From assembly GCA_017645485.1 (NCBI GenBank), contig JAGCOI010000071.1:1-15747 (forward strand): DNA of 15,747 nt, read 5' to 3'. The stretch is from Alphaproteobacteria bacterium (lineage in GTDB: Bacteria; Pseudomonadota; Alphaproteobacteria; RF32; CAG-239). The notes beneath the pieces were generated by a model that was not told where the DNA came from, did not search any database, and worked only from the letters and a program-made list of their open reading frames with translations. Both the position numbers and the translations under genes were made by a program. Each line of letters opens with the position of its first letter. Position 1 is the stretch's first letter. Positions 5,968-13,359 of this stretch are shown one piece after another.

Positions 5968-7280
5968 TTATCGGTATTATCGGTTTGGGTTATGTCGGTT
6001 TAACGCTCGCACTTGTTGCCGCAAGCAAAGGCATAACCGTATACGGCATTGAAATTGATGAACACATCAAAGATTTACTTAAACAAAATAAATCTCATTT
6101 TTACGAAAAAGGAATCAACGAATTACTTCAAACGCATAACAACAAAACATTCCATGTGGTTGAAAACTTTCCGAAAAATGTACCTTTTGATGCGTTTATC
6201 GTTACCGTCGGCACACCGCTTACGCAAAGCGACGCCAAAACACCGAATTTTGATTATATTCTTTCGGCCGTTTCTTCTCTTAAAGGTATATACGACGGTT
6301 CTCAGATGGTTATACTTCGAAGCACCGTTTCTGTCGGCACAACCCGCAATTTTGTTTTACCTCTTTTAGAAAAAATGAGCTCAAAAAATAAAGAAGATAT
6401 TTTGGTCGGTATGTGTCCCGAGCGCACGATTGAAGGCAGAGCCTTGGTTGAACTCACATCTTTGCCTCAAATTATTTCGGGCAATAATATCGGCAGTATA
6501 AATGCCGCCAAAACCTTATTTTCAAAAATCACACCAAACATCGTTATAGCCGACAGCTTGGAAGAAGCCGAACTGGCAAAACTATATTGCAATGTTTATC
6601 GAGACATGACCTTTGCCATCGGCAACGCCTTTTGTTTAGCGGCCCAATCTTTCGGCATAGACGGCGTTAAAGTTATCGACCGTGCCAATGAAGGTTATCC
6701 GCGTTCCAATATTGCAAAACCGGGTTTTGTACGCGGACCGTGCCTTGAAAAAGACGCACATATTTTGCTCAACAACATGCCCGAATGTTTAAGCAAACAT
6801 TTGATTTTATCTGCCAGACAGCTCAATGAAAGTATTGAAAATTTAGTTTGCTCTTGGGTCAAAAAAACGATAGGACCTGCCGATTCACATGGTTTTATTA
6901 CCTTATCCGGCATGGCCTTTAAGGGCAATCCGGAAACCTCTGATTTGCGCGGTTCATCTGCCGTGTGTATTGCACAAAAACTTGCCTCTGCCGGTTATAA
7001 GCTTTACCTTCACGATTTTGTCGTCAACCCTGAGGATTTGCAAAAATTGAATGTGGGACAAGCCGTTTCTGCCGATAAACTTTTTGAGGCATGTGCTCAA
7101 TCTAAGGGTTTACTTATTTTAAACAATCATCAAAGATATGCCTCTTTAAATCCGAAAGATTTGCTTTCTTTGAACAAAGATTTTCATATTTTAGATATTT
7201 GGAATATCTGCCGAAACCGGTGCACACATCATAATATTCTTATCGACACCATCGGTACAATGAACATAAAGGAGAAGTAA
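5964..7280 (+). CDS. Nucleotide-sugar (UDP-glucose/GDP-mannose family) dehydrogenase
   Basis: A 438-residue NAD-dependent enzyme that oxidises an NDP-sugar at C6 to the uronic acid in two steps in the cytosol. The N-terminus is a Rossmann fold with GLGYVGL (Gly7, Gly9, Gly12). The central domain has the pattern AELAKLYCNVYRD, and the catalytic cysteine is Cys260 in RGPCLEKD. The C-terminal domain contains GMAFKGNPETSDLRGS, typical of the UDP-binding part. The N-terminal and middle motifs look more like UDP-N-acetylmannosaminuronate dehydrogenases (WecC type) than UDP-glucose dehydrogenases, so the substrate may be an N-acetylated sugar; the sequence alone does not settle this. It is translationally coupled to the upstream membrane protein and lies 1 nt before the epimerase gene, a common pair in capsule and O-antigen clusters. 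Confidence 0.88.
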   Translation: MIIGIIGLGYVGLTLALVAASKGITVYGIEIDEHIKDLLKQNKSHFYEKGINELLQTHNNKTFHVVENFPKNVPFDAFIVTVGTPLTQSDAKTPNFDYILSAVSSLKGIYDGSQMVILRSTVSVGTTRNFVLPLLEKMSSKNKEDILVGMCPERTIEGRALVELTSLPQIISGNNIGSINAAKTLFSKITPNIVIADSLEEAELAKLYCNVYRDMTFAIGNAFCLAAQSFGIDGVKVIDRANEGYPRSNIAKPGFVRGPCLEKDAHILLNNMPECLSKHLILSARQLNESIENLVCSWVKKTIGPADSHGFITLSGMAFKGNPETSDLRGSSAVCIAQKLASAGYKLYLHDFVVNPEDLQKLNVGQAVSADKLFEACAQSKGLLILNNHQRYASLNPKDLLSLNKDFHILDIWNICRNRCTHHNILIDTIGTMNIKEK

Positions 7281-7281
7281 A

Positions 7282-8301
7282 ATGAAAATACTCGTTACCG
7301 GTTCGGCCGGTTTTATTGCCGGTTACCTCGTTGAAGATTTGTTAAAGCGCGGACATCAGGTTGTCGGCATAGACAACTACAGCAAATACGGTGTCATTGA
7401 AAAAAGTTATGACCATCACCCGAACTACACTTTCGTAAAAGGTGATGTCAAAGATACGCCCCTTGTTAAAGAATTGATTGAAGATTGCGATCAGGTTGTT
7501 GCTGTTGCTGCAATGATTGGCGGTATCACTTATTTTCACACATACGCCTATGATTTGCTTGCCGAAAACGATCGTATTACCGCTTCAACATTTGACGCGG
7601 CCATTTGGGCACATCAAAACAAACACTTACAAAAAATCAACGTTCTTTCATCTTCCATGGCTTATGAGTGTACAACAACATATCCGAGCGTTGAAGGCGA
7701 CCAAAAAAATTGCCCGCCCCCGCAATCCACATACGGATTTCAAAAACTCGCGACCGAATACTATGCCAAAGGCGCTTTTGAACAATATAAACTGCCTTAT
7801 ACCGTTATTCGTCCGTTTAACTGCGTCGGCACGGGTGAAACACGAGCCAAAAACGAAAAACAAATTATGTCCGGCAACATTAAATTGGCCATGAGTCATG
7901 TTGTGCCCGATATCATACAAAAAGTATTAAAAGGGCAGAACCCGTTACATATTTTGGGTTCCGGCAATCAAATCAGACACTATACATACGGTGGTGATTT
8001 AGCCAAAGGTATCCGCATGTGCATTGAAAGCGACAAATCGATAAACGAAGACTTCAATCTGTCAACGCCCGTATCGACAACCGTTATAGAATTGGCAACA
8101 ATGATTTGGCAAAAAATCAACAAAGACATTCCGTTTTCTTTTGTATCGGATGAAGCTTATCCTTATGATGTTCAAAAACGTGTTCCATCTGTTGAAAAAG
8201 CAAAACGACTTCTCGGTTTTGAAGCCACAACCGATTTATCGACCATTCTTGATGAAGTCATTCCGTGGGTAAAAAATCAAGTAGAGATGGGAAACATTTA
8301 A
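7282..8301 (+). CDS. NAD-dependent epimerase/dehydratase (extended SDR)
   Basis: A 339-residue extended short-chain dehydrogenase acting on an NDP-sugar. The nucleotide-binding motif is TGSAGFIAG (residues 6-14), where the third glycine of the usual TGxxGxxG is Ala13. The active site has the SSS run at 123-125 and Tyr151-x3-Lys155 (YGFQK). Further family blocks are RPFNCVG, SHVVPDIIQKVLKGQNPL, RHYTYGGDLA and the YDVQKRVPS substrate-binding end. Probable role is epimerisation or dehydration of the sugar made or used by the adjacent dehydrogenase; the substrate is unknown. AAGGAG lies inside the end of the preceding gene. The following gene starts directly at the stop codon. Confidence 0.87.
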   Translation: MKILVTGSAGFIAGYLVEDLLKRGHQVVGIDNYSKYGVIEKSYDHHPNYTFVKGDVKDTPLVKELIEDCDQVVAVAAMIGGITYFHTYAYDLLAENDRITASTFDAAIWAHQNKHLQKINVLSSSMAYECTTTYPSVEGDQKNCPPPQSTYGFQKLATEYYAKGAFEQYKLPYTVIRPFNCVGTGETRAKNEKQIMSGNIKLAMSHVVPDIIQKVLKGQNPLHILGSGNQIRHYTYGGDLAKGIRMCIESDKSINEDFNLSTPVSTTVIELATMIWQKINKDIPFSFVSDEAYPYDVQKRVPSVEKAKRLLGFEATTDLSTILDEVIPWVKNQVEMGNI

Positions 8302-9021
8302 ATGCTCAGTATTATCATTCCCGTATATAACGAAGCGGATTACATCAAGGCAACACTTGATGAAATTAAGCGGTGCATTCATTCACCGATTAACGTATAT
8401 ATCGTTTACGACAACAAAAATGATAACACGTTACCCGTCATCGAAACATGTATTCAAAGTCATGATTATCCTTTTGAAATCAAAACACTTCAAAACGCAT
8501 ACGGGAAAGGCGCCTTAAATGCCATACGAACGGGGCTTTACAAAACAGACGCCTATCACAAATTGGTCGTTATGGCTGATTTGAGTGATAATTTACAAGT
8601 CGTTGATGCCATGATTAAAAAAGCGCAACAGGGATATGATGTTGTTTGCGGCTCACGCTATATCAAAGGCGGCAGCCAAAAAGGCGGCGGTAAAATCAAA
8701 AGTTTTTTAGCCAGATGTGCGGGACTGTCTTTACATTTTTTAACACACATTCCTACCCATGATTGCACAAACAGTTTCAAGCTTTATTCTCAAAAACTTT
8801 TGCAAAATATCACCATAGAAAGCTCAGGCGGGTTTGAAATCGGTCTTGAAATTGTCACAAAAGCATGGCTCGGGGGTTATCAAATTACGGAAGTACCTTC
8901 TCAATGGCAGGAAGATCCTAAAAGACAATCTCACTTTCACTTATTCAAATGGCTGCCTTACTATTTAAAATGGTATTGTTTATGTATTGTTAAAACTTGG
9001 ACAGGCAAAAAAATCCCTTAA
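8302..9021 (+). CDS. GT2 glycosyltransferase, polyprenyl-phosphate sugar synthase-like
   Basis: A 239-residue family-2 glycosyltransferase resembling dolichyl-phosphate mannose synthases. Motifs are SIIIPVYNEADYI at the N-terminus, VYDNKNDNT (35-43), GKGALNAIRTG (68-78), the metal/nucleotide site MADLSD (91-96), GSRYIKGG (117-124) and a TNSFKLY block near 156. The first Asp of the usual DADL is absent, but a DLSD form is seen in relatives. There is one hydrophobic patch (about 138-150) and no C-terminal membrane pair, so it is probably a peripheral membrane enzyme transferring a sugar to polyprenyl phosphate. That product is what a GT-C enzyme uses, which fits the membrane protein three genes upstream. 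Start and preceding stop abut, and the ribosome-binding site is weak, so coupling is likely. It ends the cassette; no clear terminator follows. Confidence 0.85.
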   Translation: MLSIIIPVYNEADYIKATLDEIKRCIHSPINVYIVYDNKNDNTLPVIETCIQSHDYPFEIKTLQNAYGKGALNAIRTGLYKTDAYHKLVVMADLSDNLQVVDAMIKKAQQGYDVVCGSRYIKGGSQKGGGKIKSFLARCAGLSLHFLTHIPTHDCTNSFKLYSQKLLQNITIESSGGFEIGLEIVTKAWLGGYQITEVPSQWQEDPKRQSHFHLFKWLPYYLKWYCLCIVKTWTGKKIP

Positions 9022-9056
9022 AATTTTTGAGATATTATGTATTTCAAATTTATCTC

Positions 9057-9085
9057 TTGAATTTTTAGAAGATTATCATTATTGT
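9057..9085 (+). promoter_or_regulatory. Possible adhE promoter
   Basis: TTGAAT (9057-9062), 17-nt spacer and TATTGT (9080-9085), each 4 of 6 to consensus, lie about 42 bp before the adhE start in a 106-bp gap. No Rex-type operator for redox control was visible. Read-through from the glycan cassette remains possible. Confidence 0.3.
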
Positions 9086-9127
9086 TTTTGTAAAGCCGAA
9101 ATTTAAGGCATAAATGAAAGGAAAACA

Positions 9128-11737
9128 ATGGCACACTCAGATAATAAAACAGTCTCAACCGCCAAAGACCTGGATGACTTAATCAACCGTGTTGCAAAAG
9201 CACAAGAAAAATATGCAACATTTTCCGAAGAAAAAGTTGATTTTATTTTTAAGGCCGCTGCCACGGCCGCTAATAAAATGCGTATTGAACTTGCACAGAT
9301 GGCTGTTGATGAAACACAAATGGGCGTTATGGAAGACAAGGTCATTAAAAATCATTTTGCAAGCGAATATATTTATAACAAACATAAAGGTGTTAAAACA
9401 TGCGGCATTATTTCTGAAGATAAAATAGGCGGCACAAAAATTGTTGCCGCACCGCTCGGTATTTTAGCCGGTATTGTGCCCACAACAAATCCGACATCCA
9501 CGGCTGTTTTCAAATCTCTTCTTGCACTCAAAACCCGAAACGCCATGATTTTTTCACCGCATCCGAAAGCAAAGAAATGTACCGTTGCCGCCGCAAAAGT
9601 TGTATTAGATGCAGCCGTTAAAGCCGGTGCACCGGAAGATATTATCGCATGGATAGATGAACCGACCGTTGAATTGTCCGGCGCTTTAATGACACACCCA
9701 AAAATTCAAGGCATCTTGGCAACCGGCGGTCCCTCCATGGTCAAAGCCGCATACACCAGCGGCAAACCGGCTCTCGGTGTCGGCCCCGGAAACACACCTG
9801 CCATCATTGATGAAACGGCAGATATTAATTTGGCTGTTTCTTCCGTTATCTTATCCAAAACTTTCGATAACGGCATGATTTGCGCATCCGAACAATCGGT
9901 TATTGTTATTGATGAAGTATATGAACAAACAAAAGCCGAATTTATTCACCGCGGCGCATATGTCCTAAGTTCCAAACAAGCCGATATGCTTTCTCAAATT
10001 ATCCTAACACCTAAAGGTGTTAATGCTTCAATCGTCGGTCAACCGGCATATAAAATTGCCGCACTTGCCGGTTTTGACGTACCTTTTGACACAAAGATTT
10101 TACTTGCCGAACAAACGGACTATACCGCAAACAATCCCTATGCTTATGAAAAATTATCCCCGATTTTAACAATGTATCATGCACAAAATTTCGAAGAGGC
10201 AACGGATATTGCGCTCGAGCTTATCAAACTCGGCGGTTTGGGGCACACCTCTGTTTTATATACGGATGAACGTAAAAGCGACCGCATTGATTTTTATGCA
10301 AACAAAATGCCGACAGGTCGTATTTTGATTAATTCTCCCTCATCTCACGGCGGTATCGGAGATTTATATAATTTCAGACTTGAACCTTCACTCACCTTAG
10401 GTTGCGGTTCTTGGGGGGGCAACTCGGTCAGTGAAAATGTCGGCGTCAAACATTTATTAAATTATAAAACTGTTGCTCAAAGGAGAGAAAATATGCTTTG
10501 GTTTAAAGTACCGCCCAAAATTTACTTCAAACGCGGCTCAACACAAGAAGCTTTGCGCGAATTTCAAGGTAAAAAACGTGCTTTTATCGTTACCGACAGA
10601 TTTGTTTTTGACAGCGGTATGGCAGACATGGTTACAGATGTCTTAAAAAAGCTTGATATCGATTTTCAGATTTTCTTTGATATTTTGCCTGAACCGACTT
10701 TGGAATCAATTCAAACCGCTGCCGCCATGGCAACAAAATATGCACCTGATGTCATTATCGCCTTAGGCGGCGGTTCACCGATGGATGCGGCCAAAATGAT
10801 TTGGCTTTTATATGAACAACCAAACATCTCATTTGAAGATATTGCCATGCGTTTTATGGACATCAGAAAACGTATTTGTTCACTGCCGGAACTTGGTCAA
10901 AAAGCCCGTCTTGTTTGCATTCCGACAACCTCCGGTACCGGTTCCGAAGTCACACCTTTTGCCGTTGTAACCGATGAAAAGACCCACATCAAGTACCCTG
11001 TGGCCGACTATGCCTTAACACCTTCCATGGCAGTTATTGATGCCAATTTCGTTGACAATATGCCCAAATCCCTCACAGCGGCAGGCGGCATAGATACTTT
11101 GGTTCATGCTTTGGAAGCTTATGTTTCCGTTATGGCTACAAACTATACAAATTCACTTGCTTTGGAAGCCATCAAACAAATTTTCCGCTATTTGCCGAGT
11201 GCTTATCACAACGGCGCAAAAGATCCGAAAGCCAGAGAAAAAGTGCATAATGCCGCAACCATTGCCGGCATGGCTTTTGCAAATGCCTTTTTGGGCCTGT
11301 GTCATTCCATGGCTCACAAATTGGGTGCCATGTATAACATTCCGCACGGCATCGCCAACGCATTGCTTATTTGCCAAATTATTCGTTATAATGCCAACGA
11401 TAAACCCACGCGTCAGGCGGCTTTTCCGCAATATGAACTGCCCGAAGCCAAAACGCGCTATGCTCAAATTGCACACACGCTTTATTTAGGCGACGAACAT
11501 ACGTCCGAAGACGAGCGTGTTCAGCTTTTGATTGAGGCAATTGTTAAATTAAAAACGGATATCAACATTCCCAATTCCATTAAAGAATACGGCATAGATG
11601 AAAAAACCTTCAAAGACAATTTGGATAAACTTGCGTTAATGGCTTTTGATGATCAATGCACCGGCGCAAATCCCGTCTATCCGATGATAGACGAGATTAA
11701 ACAAATTTACCTTAACGCTTACGAAGGCAAATATTAA
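9128..11737 (+). CDS. adhE: Bifunctional acetaldehyde-CoA/alcohol dehydrogenase
   Basis: Full-length AdhE, 869 residues, which reduces acetyl-CoA through acetaldehyde to ethanol and regenerates NAD in anaerobic fermentation. The N-terminal aldehyde dehydrogenase half (about 1-440) has PTTNPTSTAVFKSL and the catalytic Cys252 in NGMICASEQS. A linker with ENMLWFKVP follows. The C-terminal iron-dependent alcohol dehydrogenase half has GGGSPMDAAK (547-556) and PTTSGTGSEVTPF. Its four metal ligands are Asp656, His660, His726 and His740; each lies exactly 3 residues after the E. coli AdhE ligands (653, 657, 723, 737), and no residue is missing. AAAGGA lies upstream of the ATG. It is probably a cytosolic spirosome-forming enzyme as in relatives. 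It is monocistronic by position and converges with gpsA. Confidence 0.96.
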   Translation: MAHSDNKTVSTAKDLDDLINRVAKAQEKYATFSEEKVDFIFKAAATAANKMRIELAQMAVDETQMGVMEDKVIKNHFASEYIYNKHKGVKTCGIISEDKIGGTKIVAAPLGILAGIVPTTNPTSTAVFKSLLALKTRNAMIFSPHPKAKKCTVAAAKVVLDAAVKAGAPEDIIAWIDEPTVELSGALMTHPKIQGILATGGPSMVKAAYTSGKPALGVGPGNTPAIIDETADINLAVSSVILSKTFDNGMICASEQSVIVIDEVYEQTKAEFIHRGAYVLSSKQADMLSQIILTPKGVNASIVGQPAYKIAALAGFDVPFDTKILLAEQTDYTANNPYAYEKLSPILTMYHAQNFEEATDIALELIKLGGLGHTSVLYTDERKSDRIDFYANKMPTGRILINSPSSHGGIGDLYNFRLEPSLTLGCGSWGGNSVSENVGVKHLLNYKTVAQRRENMLWFKVPPKIYFKRGSTQEALREFQGKKRAFIVTDRFVFDSGMADMVTDVLKKLDIDFQIFFDILPEPTLESIQTAAAMATKYAPDVIIALGGGSPMDAAKMIWLLYEQPNISFEDIAMRFMDIRKRICSLPELGQKARLVCIPTTSGTGSEVTPFAVVTDEKTHIKYPVADYALTPSMAVIDANFVDNMPKSLTAAGGIDTLVHALEAYVSVMATNYTNSLALEAIKQIFRYLPSAYHNGAKDPKAREKVHNAATIAGMAFANAFLGLCHSMAHKLGAMYNIPHGIANALLICQIIRYNANDKPTRQAAFPQYELPEAKTRYAQIAHTLYLGDEHTSEDERVQLLIEAIVKLKTDINIPNSIKEYGIDEKTFKDNLDKLALMAFDDQCTGANPVYPMIDEIKQIYLNAYEGKY

Positions 11738-11742
11738 AAAGC

Positions 11743-12708
11743 TTAAAACTCGCGTTTTATTTCACGCTCAAACATGGCACGAATCGCCGGTTTGATAGGC
11801 GCATTTTCAAAAACAACCGTATATAAAGCTTGGCAAATCGGCATTTCGATACCTTCTTTATCGGCAATATTTTTAACCGCTTTTAAGGTCATCGGCCCTT
11901 CTGCCGTTTTGGAAGATTGCTCACCTTTGGCAAGTAATTCGCCATACAATCTGTTATGACTGTTGCGCGAAAACAGTGTTGCCTCATAGTCACCCAAATG
12001 AGCCAACCCATAGGCACTCATCGGATTACCGCCGAAATGTTTAATCAAACGCCCGACTTCAACGGGGGCTCTGGCCATTAAAGCACCTTTTAAGCCGTAC
12101 CATTCAAGCCCGTCCAAAATACCGGCCGCAATACCTATCACATTTTTCAAGGCTGCACCTATTTGATTACCGACAACATCATTACCCAAATAAAAACGAA
12201 TAAGGTCGCTTTGCATCAACTTAATCCAATAACCTTTTTCAGCTTCTTCGCGACTGTCTATCACTGCACATGACGGCACTTTTTTCAAATAATCCTGAAC
12301 ATGTCCCGGACCGCCCAAACAAGCAAAATGCACATCATCTTGTTTAATTTCTTCAGCCATCACATCAACCAAAATTTTGGCACTCGGTTCTTCAAGTCCT
12401 TTCATAGCAAGCAAAAAGTGTTTTCCTTTAAGATTATATTGATTAATCTGCTTAGCCAGTTCTCTTAAATGCTGACAACCGATTGAAATAATGATGTTAT
12501 CGTTTTTAAATCTTTCGTTTAAGTCCGGTGTTAAAAACATATTATCGCTCAGCGTTAAATATGAATTCTTGCGTGTTTCTTTAAGTTCCACAAAATTCGG
12601 CGATGTCGGAATATCATAAAGCGTTACTTTATCAACGCAATAATTGGCTGCATACCAACCCAAAAACGTACCCCATCTGCCACAACCGATAACCGATAAT
12701 TCTTTCAT
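11743..12708 (-). CDS. gpsA: NAD(P)-dependent glycerol-3-phosphate dehydrogenase, divergent
   Basis: A 321-residue enzyme of the GpsA family, which interconverts dihydroxyacetone phosphate and sn-glycerol 3-phosphate for phospholipid synthesis. Visible are the dinucleotide site IGCGRWG (7-13), Lys103 in AMKGLE, the hallmark GAALKNVIGIAAGILDGL with Lys188, and Asp240 in AHLGDYEATLFSRNSHNR. It departs from the norm in two places: the usual SGPSFA motif is GGPGHVQ, and the usual GLGDLVLTC is HLGDYEATLF. It may be a separate subfamily or act on a related substrate. The ATG has GAGG 7 nt upstream. Its 3' end lies 5 bp from that of adhE with no obvious hairpin between, so the two transcripts probably overlap. 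Confidence 0.8.
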   Translation of the reverse strand: MKELSVIGCGRWGTFLGWYAANYCVDKVTLYDIPTSPNFVELKETRKNSYLTLSDNMFLTPDLNERFKNDNIIISIGCQHLRELAKQINQYNLKGKHFLLAMKGLEEPSAKILVDVMAEEIKQDDVHFACLGGPGHVQDYLKKVPSCAVIDSREEAEKGYWIKLMQSDLIRFYLGNDVVGNQIGAALKNVIGIAAGILDGLEWYGLKGALMARAPVEVGRLIKHFGGNPMSAYGLAHLGDYEATLFSRNSHNRLYGELLAKGEQSSKTAEGPMTLKAVKNIADKEGIEMPICQALYTVVFENAPIKPAIRAMFEREIKREF

Positions 12709-12743
12709 AACAAACCTCGCCTAAAAATTAAATGATTGTTTCT

Positions 12744-12771
12744 AGTTTATCCTTAAAAACAGACTTTGCAA
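12744..12771 (-). promoter_or_regulatory. Possible gpsA promoter
   Basis: On the minus strand TTGCAA (12766-12771), 16-nt spacer and TAAACT (12744-12749), each 4 of 6 to consensus, lie directly downstream of the preceding gene's terminator and 36 bp before the gpsA ATG. Position is good, match is modest. Confidence 0.35.
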
Positions 12772-12772
12772 T

Positions 12773-12809
12773 AAATAAAACAAAGAATGAACAGGCAAGT
12801 TCATTCTTT
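12773..12809 (-). terminator. Intrinsic terminator of the 119-residue gene
   Basis: AAAGAATGAAC pairs perfectly with GTTCATTCTTT (11-bp stem, 12782-12809, 6-nt loop). On the minus strand it is followed by GTTTTATTTATT. It lies 19 bp after the stop codon at 12828 and separates that gene from gpsA. Confidence 0.75.
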
Positions 12810-12827
12810 TCATCTGCTGATGAAACA

Positions 12828-13187
12828 TTATTTTTCTTTGTTTTTGAAACGTTCACGATCTAAAATCGCGTTAATATAATCAAAATCGGCAAAAGCCGCA
12901 TAGGCCACATCAAAACTTTTGGTGTCATGATGATAAAAAACCTGATTGGCAATATCTTTAATAGCTTTATCAATGCGTGCAAATGCTTCGTTATAATCTT
13001 TGCTGTAGTTATTTTTTGTTTTTTTCTGAACAAGTGCATGATAAGCCCTAATGGCATTGGCTGTCTCATCTGCCGCATTGCGATAACCTTTTTTCTCACA
13101 GTCACGCATAATCTGTGCCATTGTCAAATAAAAGCACTTATTTGTTAAAATATGTCTTTGCAGCGGGTTATTGGTGTTGATAATCAT
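12828..13187 (-). CDS. Uncharacterised 119-residue protein
   Basis: Not recognised. The protein is mostly helical by composition, with regular Ala, Lys, Tyr and Asp residues, no signal peptide and no membrane span. Landmarks are MAQIMRDCEKKGYRNAADET (about 23-42), ARIDKAIKDIANQVF and a C-terminal basic end RERFKNKEK. It could be a small cytosolic structural or regulatory protein. The start is well supported: AAGGAAGG lies 9 nt before the ATG, a promoter with TATATT lies upstream, and a perfect-stem terminator follows. This complete transcription unit argues that the gene is real rather than a chance open frame. Confidence 0.75.
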   Translation of the reverse strand: MIINTNNPLQRHILTNKCFYLTMAQIMRDCEKKGYRNAADETANAIRAYHALVQKKTKNNYSKDYNEAFARIDKAIKDIANQVFYHHDTKSFDVAYAAFADFDYINAILDRERFKNKEK

Positions 13188-13213
13188 GCTTCAAAAACCT
13201 TCCTTGTTGTGGT

Positions 13214-13242
13214 AATATACCCTGATTTGAAGAAAAAAGCAA
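13214..13242 (-). promoter_or_regulatory. Promoter of the 119-residue gene
   Basis: On the minus strand TTGCTT (13237-13242), 17-nt spacer and TATATT (13214-13219, 5 of 6) precede a short leader with AAGGAAGG. The -35 is poor but spacing and -10 are good. Confidence 0.55.
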
Positions 13243-13305
13243 GTTCCTTTTTATCAAAGGGTTACTTCTTTTATCATCTTAACCTTATGACCTAAAACTA
13301 AGACT

Positions 13306-13343
13306 AAAAAAACAACGCCCGAAATTGCTTTCAGACGTTGTTT
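13306..13343 (-). terminator. Intrinsic terminator of the FadL-family gene
   Basis: On the minus strand AAACAACG pairs with CGTTGTTT, continued by three pairs including two G-U and then GAAA with TTTC, closed by a GCAA tetraloop: a 15-bp stem (13310-13343). A run of T follows the stem. It begins 16 bp after the stop codon at 13360. Confidence 0.88.
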
Positions 13344-13359
13344 CTTTTATAAAGGAGAT

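Noticed and set aside
9022..9127. Rex or FNR-type operator upstream of adhE
   Set aside because: No dyad close to either consensus was found in the 106-bp gap.
12782..12809. Similarity of this stem (AAAGAATGAAC) to the inverted repeat at 1326-1359 (AAAGAATAAC)
   Set aside because: Loops and flanks differ and only one has a T-tract; short A-rich arms can look alike by chance, so no shared element is claimed.
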